Below are positions 14,546-23,634 of a stretch of DNA of 38,408 nucleotides, piece by piece. Both the position numbers and the translations under genes were made by a program. Every line of letters begins with the position of its first letter. Position 1 is the stretch's first letter. Source of the stretch: Clostridia bacterium (GTDB taxonomy: Bacteria; Bacillota; Clostridia; Oscillospirales; Acutalibacteraceae); NCBI GenBank assembly GCA_030532035.1, contig JAUNLX010000011.1:1-38408 (forward strand), in the 5' to 3' direction. The notes below the pieces were generated by a model. It did not search any database. It was not told where the DNA came from and saw only the letters and a list, made by a program, of their open reading frames with translations.

Positions 14546-15919
14546 TTGAATAATTCTAAAGTTAAACTTGTCGGAATTTCCGATTTAGGCGAAAAAATTT
14601 CTGCTGCAGCAGGTCGAATATCTACTCGAGAAGGCAAATGTTCAGATATGCTTTTATTGTCAAATGACGATGAAAAAAATATAAAATTTATTTCCAGAGT
14701 TACTGACAGTGGGCATAATTCTGTTGTTGAGCACACTTGTTTTAATTTTGTTTTTGAAGATGTTTCCGCTTTTTTTGAACAATTCTTAATTGAATTTAGG
14801 CTTATGTCTTTTACCGTAAAATCAAGAAGATATGTAGACTTCAATGAGGCGGGCTTTTATGTTCCAAATGGTATGGATAAATCAGATAAGGCAAAATATA
14901 TAGAGCATATGAAAAGCTTGTTCAAGGCATATGGAGAACTTTTGAATTTAGATATATTAAAAGAAGATGCCAGATTTATTTTGCCCTACTGTCTTCACAG
15001 CAATATTTTTTGTACAGTAAATGGCAGAGAACTTCTTCATCTTCTATTTGCTATGATATATGGTAGAAAAAGTCATATAGATGAAATAAAAACTTTAGGC
15101 CTTTCGATGCTTGAACAGCTTAGAAAAAAAGCTCCTGGTATAGCCAATAATTTTGAAAAAAGAGCTGAGCTAAAACTCAAATCTCAGTCTAAAAATACAA
15201 AAATAAATATTTCAAAAAATTTAGATAAAAAACTTCCACTTGTGAATTTAATTTCTTTTCCCAATCTCTCTGAACAAATTCTACTTCATTCAACTCTTGT
15301 TTTTAACGGAGATTATTCAAATGAACAACTTGATAGTCTTATCCAAGACAAGACTTTTATGACAAAATATATAAAAGATTTAATAAACTCAGAAAGACCG
15401 AGAGAACTCGAAAATCTAAATTATACTTTTCAATTTAACGATGTTTCACTGCCCTGCCTCACTCATTTTTCAAGGCATAGAATTTGGTCAATAAACATTC
15501 CACCACTTGAAAATGTGAATAGAAATGAATTTAAAATTCCGCCAAGTATCTTAAAAAATAAAAAAGCTCTTGAAATTGTCGAACAAAAATTAGCTGAAAA
15601 TATTGAGTTATATAATTTATTTGCCCAAAAATATTCTTCATCTATAACCTGTTATATACTCTTATCTGGAAACACACTTAGTTTTACTGGCACAATAAAT
15701 GCCAGAGAGTTAATTTTATTTATGAAACTTAGAACTTGCAATCGTGCCCAATGGGAAATACAAGATTACGCAAACGAAATGCTTAATCTTATTAGAGAAA
15801 AATCTCCTGAAATATTCAATCATTATGGGCCCTCCTGTTTTGTTTTAGGTTACTGCCCCGAGGGTAAACTGACCTGTGGCAACATAAAATCAGTAATAGA
15901 AAAATATAGAGTTCAATAA
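14546..15919 (+). CDS. thyX: FAD-dependent thymidylate synthase-like protein with two tandem ThyX domains
   Basis: ThyX makes dTMP from dUMP using FAD, NADPH and methylene-tetrahydrofolate. Most ThyX proteins are about 220-250 residues and form homotetramers; this one has 457 and contains two copies of the domain. In the N-half the signature RHR-X7-S has become EFR-X7-S (83-93), with SRRY kept at 93-96. In the C-half RHR is intact (310-312) but the serine position is proline; LR (395-396) and AQ (401-402) are kept. A Cys-rich tail (C-X5-C-X6-C) ends the protein. The TTG at 14546 is chosen because AGGAG ends 6 nt before it; an ATG at 14495 lies within the putative promoter. Confidence 0.85.
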   Translation: MNNSKVKLVGISDLGEKISAAAGRISTREGKCSDMLLLSNDDEKNIKFISRVTDSGHNSVVEHTCFNFVFEDVSAFFEQFLIEFRLMSFTVKSRRYVDFNEAGFYVPNGMDKSDKAKYIEHMKSLFKAYGELLNLDILKEDARFILPYCLHSNIFCTVNGRELLHLLFAMIYGRKSHIDEIKTLGLSMLEQLRKKAPGIANNFEKRAELKLKSQSKNTKINISKNLDKKLPLVNLISFPNLSEQILLHSTLVFNGDYSNEQLDSLIQDKTFMTKYIKDLINSERPRELENLNYTFQFNDVSLPCLTHFSRHRIWSINIPPLENVNRNEFKIPPSILKNKKALEIVEQKLAENIELYNLFAQKYSSSITCYILLSGNTLSFTGTINARELILFMKLRTCNRAQWEIQDYANEMLNLIREKSPEIFNHYGPSCFVLGYCPEGKLTCGNIKSVIEKYRVQ

Positions 15920-15965
15920 AATTTTTATTTGCTTTTTTAATATTTAAGATTATCTAAATAAATAA

Positions 15966-15994
15966 TTGAAATTCTCATATTCTTATGATAAAAT
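15966..15994 (+). promoter_or_regulatory. Promoter of the pheST T-box leader
   Basis: TTGAAA (15966-15971), a 17-bp spacer and an extended -10 TGaTAAAAT (TAAAAT at 15989-15994) predict transcription from about 16001, just before stem I of the T-box. Confidence 0.75.
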
Positions 15995-16000
15995 CAATTC

Positions 16001-16216
16001 GCTTTTATGTTGACGAAGAAGAGTAGAAAGACCGTCTCAAAAAAGAGAAAGAAAATCGTGGCTGTGAGTTTTCTATTGAGATCCTTTTGAAGTTCACCTT
16101 CTGAGTAAAGCCGTTTGATTAGCGTTTAATCAGATTAAAGTGTTTGCTTAGGCAAAAATTCGGGTGGTACCGCGGAAAATTTTTTCGTCCCTATCTTTTT
16201 AGATAGGGGCGTTTTA
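16001..16216 (+). promoter_or_regulatory. T-box riboswitch (tRNA-Phe sensing) upstream of pheS
   Basis: The leader has the conserved T-box core GGGTGGTACCGCGG at 16162-16175. It also has AGTA (16022-16025) opposite GAA (16089-16091) in the specifier loop; the helix AGAAG/CTTCT closes it. One base after GAA comes TTC (16093-16095), the phenylalanine specifier codon, followed by A. Uncharged tRNA-Phe should stabilise the antiterminator and allow pheST transcription. The specifier agrees with the genes downstream, which supports the structural reading. Confidence 0.95.
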
Positions 16217-16219
16217 TTT
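16189..16219 (+). terminator. T-box-controlled intrinsic terminator
   Basis: CCCTATCT (16189-16196) pairs with AGATAGGG (16201-16208) around a TTTT loop, followed by a T-rich tract from 16212. It competes with the antiterminator formed by the T-box sequence. Confidence 0.92.
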
Positions 16220-16252
16220 AGCGGAAATTTTCATTTTTTGCGAGGTATTAAT

Positions 16253-17272
16253 ATGGAAGAAAAGTTAAAACTTATATGGGAAAACTTTGAAAAAAGAGTT
16301 TCTGATATTCAAAATGTCAAAGATTTAAATGACTTAAAAAGTGACATCTTAGGTAAAAAGAGTGAGTTAAATGCTTTACTCAAGGCTATTGGTCAAGCTT
16401 CAAAAGAAGATCGACCAAAATTTGGTCAAATGATCAATGAGCAAAGACAAAAAATTCAGAAAAAAATTGCCGATGTTCAAAATGAACTTGAAACAAGAGC
16501 CTTAAACAAAAAATTAAAGGAAGAAACTATTGATATAACTTTACCTGGGCATAAGGTAAATTTGGGGCACTCACATGTGCTTTCACAGACCTTAAGTGAT
16601 GTGGAAAACATTTTTATATCTATGGGATTTCAAGTAGTAAATGGTCCCGAAATTGAAACTGATTATTATAATTTTGAGGCTTTAAATATTCCCAAAGATC
16701 ACCCTGCAAGAGACACTCAAGACACTTTTTACATAAATGACAACTTGCTTTTGAGAACTCAAACTTCCCCTATGCAAATACATGTAATGGAAAATCAAAA
16801 GCCTCCTATTAGAATAATTGCACCGGGAAGAGTTTATAGAAGTGATACAGTTGACGCCACTCATTCCCCTATCTTTCATCAGGTTGAGGGACTTGTTATA
16901 GACAAAAATATAACTATGGGAAATCTTAAATGGACTTTGCAAGAATTTGCGAAAAAATTATATGGAGAAAATACTAAAATCAGACTACGCCCTCACCATT
17001 TTCAATTTACTGAACCATCTTGTGAAATTGATGTAACTTGCTTTAAATGTCAAGGCAAGGGCTGTCCGATGTGTAAAGATGAAGGATTTATTGAAATTTT
17101 AGGTGCTGGTATGGTACATCCCAATGTTTTGAGAAATTGCAATATCGATCCTGAAGTTTACTCGGGGTTTGCCTTTGGTCTCGGTCTGGAAAGACTGGCA
17201 ATGTTCAAGTTTAACATTGACGATATGAGACTGTTTTACAAAAATGACACTCGTTTCTTGAGTCAATTTTAG
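16253..17272 (+). CDS. pheS: Phenylalanyl-tRNA synthetase alpha subunit
   Basis: PheS carries the catalytic aminoacylation core of the alpha2-beta2 phenylalanyl-tRNA synthetase. From the ATG at 16253 it has 339 residues: an N-terminal coiled coil (about 1-90) that contacts tRNA, then a class II catalytic domain with motif 2 around GRVYRSDTVDATHSP and motif 3 FGLGLERLAMF near the end. CFKCQGKGCPMC (about residues 260-272) is the Cys-rich loop seen in bacterial PheS. The ATG at 16253 follows GCGAGG by 7 nt; the in-frame TTG at 16238 has no ribosome site. A T-box controls expression. Confidence 0.97.
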   Translation: MEEKLKLIWENFEKRVSDIQNVKDLNDLKSDILGKKSELNALLKAIGQASKEDRPKFGQMINEQRQKIQKKIADVQNELETRALNKKLKEETIDITLPGHKVNLGHSHVLSQTLSDVENIFISMGFQVVNGPEIETDYYNFEALNIPKDHPARDTQDTFYINDNLLLRTQTSPMQIHVMENQKPPIRIIAPGRVYRSDTVDATHSPIFHQVEGLVIDKNITMGNLKWTLQEFAKKLYGENTKIRLRPHHFQFTEPSCEIDVTCFKCQGKGCPMCKDEGFIEILGAGMVHPNVLRNCNIDPEVYSGFAFGLGLERLAMFKFNIDDMRLFYKNDTRFLSQF

Positions 17273-17284
17273 GAGGAAATTTAT

Positions 17285-19657
17285 ATGAAATTATCTTTGA
17301 GATGGCTAAAAGATTATGTTGATATAGACAGCACGATTGAAGAATTTTGCGATAAAATGACAATTTCTGGCTCAAAAGTTGAGAGCTTTGAAAAAGAGGG
17401 AAAACAATTAAAAAATATTGTCGTTGGAAAAGTGGTAGATATATATCCTCACGAAGATTCCGACCATATGTTTGTCTGTAAAGTAGATGTTGGCGATAAA
17501 GTTTTACAGATTGTAACAGGTGCGCAAAATGTTAATAAAGGCGATTTTGCACCAGTTGCTTTAGACGGTTCTACTATTTTTGGCAATAAAGAAATAAAAA
17601 GTGGCATACTCAGAGGCGTTTTAAGTGACGGAATGCTCTGCTCTTTAGCAGAATTAGGACTTTCTAAAAATGATTTTCCCTATGCTATTGAAGATGGCAT
17701 TTTCATTTTAGGCGATGATGTAGATAAAACTATCGGTAAAGATATAAAAGAAGCTATCGGCTTAAATGACGATATAATTGATTTTGAAATAACTTCAAAT
17801 AGAGCCGATTGTCTTTCAATTTTAGGACTTGCAGTTGAAGCTGGTGCAACTTTTGATAAAGAAGTTAAAATCGAAGAGCCGAATTTAAGTATTTCTGGTA
17901 ATGAGATAAATGATTTATTGTCGATTGAAATTGAAGAAAATTCCGATTGTTTGAGATATATGGCTGGAATGGTAAAAAATATCAAAATACAACCATCTCC
18001 CCTATTTATCAGACAAAGACTGCGTGCCTGTGGAGTAAGACCTATCAATAACATTGTCGATATTACAAACTTTGTTATGCTGGAATACGGTCAACCTATG
18101 CACGCTTTCGATTCGCAGTATGTAAATGACAATAAAATTATTGTTCGAAAAGCTAAGGAAAATGAAAAAATTAAAACTCTTGACGATACAGATAGGGTTC
18201 TTTTAAAAACTGATACAGTGATAGCTGATTCAAGTAAACCTATTGCCGTTGCTGGCATTATGGGTGGAGAATTTAGTGGAATTACAAAAGACACAAAAAA
18301 TGTAATTTTTGAGTCCGCTTGTTTTAATGGACCATCAGTCAGAAGAACTTCACAGAGACTCGGTCTTCGCACAGAAGCTTCTAATAGATTTGAAAAATCT
18401 TTGACGCCAGAGCTTTCTAAAAAATGCTTGTTTAGAGCTTTAGAGCTCTGCGAAAAATTGGGTGTCGGAGAAGTAGTTACTTCTGTAATTGACTGTTATC
18501 CTGAAAAAGCAGAAAAAAAGATTGTCGACTTCGATTACAAAAAAATCAATGAATTTATAGGCATAAATCTTTCTTATGAAGAGCAAAAAAATATATTGGA
18601 AAAAGTGAGATTTAAAGTAAATGAAGATAAAGTAGAAGTTCCATTTTTCAGAATTGATATTGATGGAATGGAAGATTTATCTGAAGAAATTGCAAGATTT
18701 TATGGATATGATAAAATTCCATCAGAAGCTCTCAAAGGAGCTGCTGTTGGTGGCAGATCTGATTTTCAAAATTTTGAAATTTCAACAAAAAACTTTTTAC
18801 AAGCCTGCGGTTTGTCTGAAATTTATACTTATTCATTTTTCTCAGAGTCTGATTTTGATATGATTAATTTAGAAAAAGACGATAAACGCAGAAAATATGT
18901 TAAAATTCAAAATCCACTTGGCGACGACACTTCCATTTTAAGAACAACTGCTTTGCCGTCTATGTTAAAGGTTTTGACTAACAACTATAATTTCAAAAAT
19001 CCAGAAGTTAAACTATATGAAATAGCTGCGATTTATGAAAAATCTGAACCAGTTCCAAAGGAAACGCAATATCTTACCATTGGTGGTTATGGAAAAAATA
19101 CAGATTTTTATGAATTTAAGGGAATTATTGAAGAACTGTGTAAAAGATTGAATATAAATAACCTAAAATTTGAAAGATCAAATTATTCAGTACTACATCC
19201 GGGAAAATCTGCAAAAGTAATTGTAAACGGTATTCAAATAGGACAGTTCGGACAAATACATCCAAATGTCAAAAAAAATTACGATATTACTTCTCAAGTA
19301 TTTGTTGGAGAATTTGACCTTGAAAAAATCTATGATTTAGCGAATTTTTCAAATGTATACAAACCCCTTCCAAAATATCCATCTATCGTTCGAGATTTGG
19401 CTCTTGTCTGCGATGAAGACCTTTTGTCGTACGAAGTCGAAAGTATTATAAAATCAGCAAATATCGACATTTTAGAGTCTGTTGAACTATTTGATATTTA
19501 TAAGGGAGATAACATTCCCGCAGGCAAAAAAAGTTTAGCTTACAGTTTGATTTTTAGATCAAAAGACAAAACTTTGACCGATCGTGAATGTGATGAAAGT
19601 ATTGCTTTGATAATTAAAAAACTTGCCGACAATCAAATTGTACTTAGAGAAATATAA
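17285..19657 (+). CDS. pheT: Phenylalanyl-tRNA synthetase beta subunit
   Basis: PheT is the large non-catalytic partner of PheS; it binds tRNA-Phe and edits mischarged Tyr-tRNA. The 790-residue length is normal. Order of domains: N-terminal EMAP/tRNA-binding OB fold (about 40-150), B3/B4 editing module (about 210-390), B5, a catalytic-like domain, and the C-terminal ferredoxin-fold anticodon-binding domain (about 700-790). It starts 12 nt after pheS with AGGAGG upstream, so it shares the T-box control. Confidence 0.97.
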   Translation: MKLSLRWLKDYVDIDSTIEEFCDKMTISGSKVESFEKEGKQLKNIVVGKVVDIYPHEDSDHMFVCKVDVGDKVLQIVTGAQNVNKGDFAPVALDGSTIFGNKEIKSGILRGVLSDGMLCSLAELGLSKNDFPYAIEDGIFILGDDVDKTIGKDIKEAIGLNDDIIDFEITSNRADCLSILGLAVEAGATFDKEVKIEEPNLSISGNEINDLLSIEIEENSDCLRYMAGMVKNIKIQPSPLFIRQRLRACGVRPINNIVDITNFVMLEYGQPMHAFDSQYVNDNKIIVRKAKENEKIKTLDDTDRVLLKTDTVIADSSKPIAVAGIMGGEFSGITKDTKNVIFESACFNGPSVRRTSQRLGLRTEASNRFEKSLTPELSKKCLFRALELCEKLGVGEVVTSVIDCYPEKAEKKIVDFDYKKINEFIGINLSYEEQKNILEKVRFKVNEDKVEVPFFRIDIDGMEDLSEEIARFYGYDKIPSEALKGAAVGGRSDFQNFEISTKNFLQACGLSEIYTYSFFSESDFDMINLEKDDKRRKYVKIQNPLGDDTSILRTTALPSMLKVLTNNYNFKNPEVKLYEIAAIYEKSEPVPKETQYLTIGGYGKNTDFYEFKGIIEELCKRLNINNLKFERSNYSVLHPGKSAKVIVNGIQIGQFGQIHPNVKKNYDITSQVFVGEFDLEKIYDLANFSNVYKPLPKYPSIVRDLALVCDEDLLSYEVESIIKSANIDILESVELFDIYKGDNIPAGKKSLAYSLIFRSKDKTLTDRECDESIALIIKKLADNQIVLREI

Positions 19658-19676
19658 AATCTTCTCTCTACAATTC

Positions 19677-19705
19677 TTGTCTTGCAATGCAATATAATAT
19701 ATAAT
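19677..19705 (+). promoter_or_regulatory. Probable promoter of the ireB-family gene
   Basis: TTGTCT (19677-19682), a 17-bp spacer and TATAAT (19700-19705) lie 30 nt before the ATG. A second TATAAT overlaps at 19693-19698. GGAGGTG follows. Confidence 0.6.
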
Positions 19706-19735
19706 AGTTATAGTTTTGTTTTTCGGAGGTGAATT

Positions 19736-19981
19736 ATGAGCGATAAAACAATTCAATTTTCAATAAAAGACGATCATTACAACAAAAATAAGCAAATTCT
19801 ACATTCAGTTTACGACGCTTTAGTAGAAAAAGGTTATAATCCAACGAGCCAAATTGTCGGTTATTTGCTTTCCGAAGATCCAACTTATATTACCACTCAC
19901 AATAACGCTCGTTCACTTATAAGAAAAATTGATAGAGATGAATTGCTTCAAGAATTAGTTGAACATTACTTAAGATCTTAA
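19736..19981 (+). CDS. ireB: IreB family (UPF0297) regulatory phosphoprotein
   Basis: An 81-residue protein of the IreB/UPF0297 family. In Enterococcus faecalis IreB is phosphorylated by the PASTA kinase IreK and lowers intrinsic cephalosporin resistance (family knowledge). The highly conserved centre [21 protein letters not shown] and the stretch [17 protein letters not shown] are both present. GGAGGTG lies before the ATG. In other Firmicutes this gene usually sits beside alaS and ruvX; here it follows pheT and precedes a small unknown gene. Confidence 0.92.
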   Translation: MSDKTIQFSIKDDHYNKNKQILHSVYDALVEKGYNPTSQIVGYLLSEDPTYITTHNNARSLIRKIDRDELLQELVEHYLRS

Positions 19982-20000
19982 GCTTAGGAAGGAATATAAT

Positions 20001-20276
20001 TTGGAAAAATTTTTAGAATATAAAGGCAAACCACTCGTGCGTTCTGGAAATACACTATATTATGGAAATATGAAAGACCCCTATGTGTGTATGTTACAAG
20101 TGCTTTCAGAAAAAGAACTTGGCAAAGAAAAAATCGCAGACAAAGTAGCAGTAACCTTATTGAATACCGACCCCACTCTCCCACCCACTCAGGCAATAGT
20201 CAAAAGAAGTGAGCAAACTGGTATGTTTAATGCTGTTGATATTGCTGCTCTTTGGTTGGAAAAAATGTTGAAATAA
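20001..20276 (+). CDS. Small conserved-looking protein of unknown function
   Basis: A 91-residue, soluble, charged protein that I do not recognise. It opens with EYKGKPLVRSGNTLYYG, a compact beta-rich pattern, and ends in an amphipathic helix (AVDIAALWLEKMLK). There is no signal peptide, membrane segment or Cys cluster. The start is TTG at 20001 with AGGAAGGA about 7 nt upstream. It is 19 nt after the ireB-family gene and is followed by a strong terminator, so the two are almost certainly co-transcribed. In related genomes the position after ireB is often taken by ruvX, which this is not. Confidence 0.75.
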   Translation: MEKFLEYKGKPLVRSGNTLYYGNMKDPYVCMLQVLSEKELGKEKIADKVAVTLLNTDPTLPPTQAIVKRSEQTGMFNAVDIAALWLEKMLK

Positions 20277-20284
20277 AAATATAC

Positions 20285-20330
20285 AAAAAAAATGGTGTAA
20301 CCATAAATTTGGTTACACCATTTTTTTTTT
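20285..20330. terminator. Bidirectional terminator between the ireB-unknown pair and trkA
   Basis: TGGTGTAACC (20293-20302) pairs perfectly with GGTTACACCA (20311-20320). An A-run on the left and a run of ten T on the right let it end transcripts from both strands, and the genes on either side converge here. Confidence 0.95.
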
Positions 20331-20339
20331 ATCTTTTCA

Positions 20340-20981
20340 TTATTCTATTGATTTAATAACATCAGTATTTTTTCCAATAACTAAAAGATGTTGTTCTTTT
20401 TGAAAATGATGATCGGGGTCAACGGGATTTATATTGAATTTTTCTTTGACACCGATAATATTGAGATTATATTTTGCACGAACATTTACTTCTTTGATTG
20501 TTTTTCCTATCCACGATTTAGGAGTTTCAATTTCAAACATACCATAATCGTCCATAACTTCAAAATAGTCAACTACAAATGGGCTACTGTATCTTACAGC
20601 GGCCTTTTGAGCCATATCTTTTTCAGGATAAATAACAATATCTGCACCAATTTTTTTAAGAAGTTTCGCATGAATATCTCTGTCAGCTTTGCTCACTACT
20701 ATTTGAGCACCCTTTTCTTTGATTAGAGAAGTTATTTCAAGCGATGATTGAAAGTCTTCACTAATGCAGACAAAGCACATATCGAAGTTGTTTATTCCCA
20801 GGCCATCTAAAACTTCAACATTTGTGCATTTCCCGATATATGCGCCTGTAACATAGGGAGCAATTGAATTGACTTTTTCTTCATTTTCATCGACTACAAC
20901 GACTTCGTTGCCTAATTTTACAAGAGACTGTGCAAGATTTAATCCAAATCTTCCAAGTCCAATTACCAACATTGATCTCAT
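20340..20981 (-). CDS. trkA: TrkA/KtrA-type K+ uptake regulatory subunit
   Basis: A cytoplasmic gating protein for the TrkH/KtrB channel next to it. The N-terminal RCK domain has the dinucleotide motif GLGRFGLNLAQSL (residues 7-19) and an acidic residue at the end of the second strand (VVVDENEE). Residues ~135-213 form an RCK_C domain, the part that binds c-di-AMP in characterised KtrA proteins. The 213-residue length fits single-unit KtrA rather than the double-length TrkA of E. coli. It is 10 nt after trkH with AAAGGAG before the ATG. Confidence 0.93.
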   Translation of the reverse strand: MRSMLVIGLGRFGLNLAQSLVKLGNEVVVVDENEEKVNSIAPYVTGAYIGKCTNVEVLDGLGINNFDMCFVCISEDFQSSLEITSLIKEKGAQIVVSKADRDIHAKLLKKIGADIVIYPEKDMAQKAAVRYSSPFVVDYFEVMDDYGMFEIETPKSWIGKTIKEVNVRAKYNLNIIGVKEKFNINPVDPDHHFQKEQHLLVIGKNTDVIKSIE

Positions 20982-20991
20982 AACTTCTCCT

Positions 20992-22350
20992 TTATACCAT
21001 AATTTTTCCAGTCGGGTATCTGAGTAGAGCTTTCTTGTCTTTCAGTATAAATGTCATAAATACAGTCAAACTACCTACCCGTCCGCAAAACATCAATATA
21101 ATCAAAATAATTTTTGAAATAGAATTTAGTTGTGCAGTTATTCCCGTTGTCAGTCCCACTGTTCCAAGTGCAGAAAAGACTTCAAATACAATATCAAATA
21201 CACCAATTTCTTCAATTGCCGCAATTAAAAATGAGCCGACAACTGCAAGAGTTAAATATATTGTTGCGCTGGAAAAAACTTTTCTTATGACTTTATCTTC
21301 TATTCTTCTGTCAAAGATATTTACATCTTGGCTTCTCTTAAAGTAAGAAATCATAGAGAAAACCATAATAGAAAATACCGTTACTTTTACGCCACCACCC
21401 GTTGAGCCGGTTCCAGCACCAACGAACATTAAAAAAGCAGTCATAAATTTTGAAGCAGAACTCATTTCAGAAATTGGAACAAGATTAAATCCAGCTGTTC
21501 TTGGCGTTATAACTTGGAAAAAAGAAGCTCCTATTTTATGAATTAACGGCAATTCTTTAAGTGATTTATTGTAATCACAGATGAAATATACAATTGCAGA
21601 TATGAAAATCAATGCAAAAGAAACAACTAACATTACTCTCGTATGTAGAGTATATTTTTTGAAATTATTTTTTTTATCTATTATTTCATTCCAAACAATA
21701 AATCCCAAACCACCACAAAAAATGAGAGTCATCAGTACGGTGTAGACAACAATGTCATTTTGAAAATATGTAACGGAAGAGAAAGGAGTTACACGCCCCA
21801 TTATGTCGAACCCAGCATTACAAAAAGCAGATATAGAATGAAAAATACCCATCCATATGCCATTTTTCACCCCAAATTTTGGGATAAATCGAGTCATCAA
21901 AATTATAGAGCCAGTAAATTCAAAAAATGCAGTAATGGCAATTGTTCTTTTCAAAATACGAACAGAACCACCAGTATGAAAAAGGCTGAGTGAGTCTTGT
22001 ATATATAATCTGTCTCGAATTTTTACTCTCTTTCCTGTAATAAGTGGAAGTGCAGTGAGTAAAGTCATAAACCCGAGTCCGCCAATTTGTATGAGTATCA
22101 AAATTATCAGTTGACCAAAAAAAGTGAATTTTGAATATGTGTCAAAAATAACTAAACCAGTAACACAGGTGGCGCTTGTTGCAGTAAAATAAGCCTCCAA
22201 AAGATTCAAATTTGCTCCTCTGGTTGAAATGGGCAACATAAGTAAAATTGCACCTAAGGTGATGATAGAAAAATAACCTAAGGAAAAAATATAAATTATA
22301 GGCATTTTCTTTTTTAGAACAGGTTCTTTTTTGGGTATAAATCTTTCCAC
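20992..22350 (-). CDS. trkH: TrkH/KtrB family K+ (or Na+/K+) uptake membrane subunit
   Basis: A polytopic membrane protein with repeated M1-P-M2 units that forms the K+ translocation path. The selectivity-type segments TSATCVTGLV and GGLGFIVWN-like stretches, and GAGTGSTGGGVKVT (third/fourth repeat), are recognisable. The 452-residue length matches KtrB-type proteins. It starts 3 nt after purD and is followed by trkA, so channel and regulator are made together. It may use the Na+ gradient as in KtrAB, by family knowledge. Confidence 0.93.
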   Translation of the reverse strand: MERFIPKKEPVLKKKMPIIYIFSLGYFSIITLGAILLMLPISTRGANLNLLEAYFTATSATCVTGLVIFDTYSKFTFFGQLIILILIQIGGLGFMTLLTALPLITGKRVKIRDRLYIQDSLSLFHTGGSVRILKRTIAITAFFEFTGSIILMTRFIPKFGVKNGIWMGIFHSISAFCNAGFDIMGRVTPFSSVTYFQNDIVVYTVLMTLIFCGGLGFIVWNEIIDKKNNFKKYTLHTRVMLVVSFALIFISAIVYFICDYNKSLKELPLIHKIGASFFQVITPRTAGFNLVPISEMSSASKFMTAFLMFVGAGTGSTGGGVKVTVFSIMVFSMISYFKRSQDVNIFDRRIEDKVIRKVFSSATIYLTLAVVGSFLIAAIEEIGVFDIVFEVFSALGTVGLTTGITAQLNSISKIILIILMFCGRVGSLTVFMTFILKDKKALLRYPTGKIMV

Positions 22351-22353
22351 GAT

Positions 22354-23622
22354 CTACTTGCCAATGTCCTTTCTATAATGCATCTTGTCAAAATTTATTT
22401 GCTTAATCGCATAATATACCTTATCGAGTGCAGTTTGCAAGTTTTCTGCTCGAGAAGCAACACCTAAAACTCTGCCACCATTTGTCAAATATTCTCCGTT
22501 TTCTTTTTTAGTACCAGAATGATAAATGAAAACTTCATCATTATCTTTTAATTGACCTTTGTCACTTAATCCGTCTATCTTATATCCCTTTTCATATTTT
22601 TCAGGATATCCGCCGGAAGCAACCATAACGCAGGCAGCAGCACCTTTATAATTTTCTATTTCTATATCGTCAAGTTTTTCATCAACGACAGCGTCTAAAA
22701 TGTCAATAAGTGGAGTTTTGAGCATGGGCAAAACAACTTGAGCTTCGGGATCTCCAAATCTGGAATTATATTCAATTACTTTCGGGCCGTTTTCTGTAAG
22801 CATTAGCCCAAAATATAAGCAACCTTTGAATGTTCTGCCCTCTTTGTTCATGCCCTCCATCGTGGGAATGAAAATTTCTTCAAAACAACGCTCTTCAATT
22901 TCCTTTGTGTAATAAGGGTTAGGAGAAATTGTTCCCATTCCACCTGTATTAAGTCCCCTATCATTGTCTAAAGCTCTTTTATGATCTTTTGACGACATCA
23001 TTGGAACTAAAGTTTTACCGTCTGTAAAAGCTAAAACGGAAACTTCTGGACCACTTAAAAATTCTTCGGCAACAATTTTATCTCCAGCTTTTCCCATTTT
23101 TCGCTCTATCATCAAAGTATTTAAACCGTCAAGAGCTTCATTTTTATCCTTACAAATCAAAACACCCTTGCCAAGAGCAAGCCCATCCGCTTTCAATACA
23201 ATCGGAAATTTTTTATAATTTTCGATATATTCTTTTGCGGAATTAAAATCTTCAAAAACTTCATATTCAGCGGTGGGAATATTATATTTTTTCATAAAGT
23301 TTTTAGAAAAAATTTTAGATGATTCAATTTCTGCAGCAGCTTTATTGGGCCCAAAAACTCTAAATCCAGCTTTTTCAAGTGCGTCAGTCATACCAATAGC
23401 GAGAGGGTCATCGGGAGCAACAAAAACTAAATCTACATCTAAATCTTTTGCAAGTGCAGTCATCTTGTCTATATCACAAGCGTCTACATCAAAACACTCT
23501 GCATAATCAGAGATGCCGCCATTGCCAGGTGCACAATAAATTTTTTCAACTTTGGGTGATTCAAGCAATTTCATAATAAGAGCATGCTCTCTTCCACCGC
23601 CACCAACCATTAAAATTTTCAT
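22354..23622 (-). CDS. purD: Phosphoribosylamine-glycine ligase (GAR synthetase)
   Basis: Joins phosphoribosylamine to glycine with ATP in the second step of de novo purine synthesis. The 422-residue ATP-grasp enzyme is full length: N-terminal domain opening GGGGREHALI (residues 8-17), ATP-grasp core with ADGLALGKGVLI, and the metal-binding region EYNSRFGDPEAQ. GGAGAT precedes the ATG. It follows the AICAR transformylase after 12 nt; no other early pur genes are present, so the pathway must be completed elsewhere. Confidence 0.97.
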   Translation of the reverse strand: MKILMVGGGGREHALIMKLLESPKVEKIYCAPGNGGISDYAECFDVDACDIDKMTALAKDLDVDLVFVAPDDPLAIGMTDALEKAGFRVFGPNKAAAEIESSKIFSKNFMKKYNIPTAEYEVFEDFNSAKEYIENYKKFPIVLKADGLALGKGVLICKDKNEALDGLNTLMIERKMGKAGDKIVAEEFLSGPEVSVLAFTDGKTLVPMMSSKDHKRALDNDRGLNTGGMGTISPNPYYTKEIEERCFEEIFIPTMEGMNKEGRTFKGCLYFGLMLTENGPKVIEYNSRFGDPEAQVVLPMLKTPLIDILDAVVDEKLDDIEIENYKGAAACVMVASGGYPEKYEKGYKIDGLSDKGQLKDNDEVFIYHSGTKKENGEYLTNGGRVLGVASRAENLQTALDKVYYAIKQINFDKMHYRKDIGK

Positions 23623-23634
23623 ATTATCTCCAAA

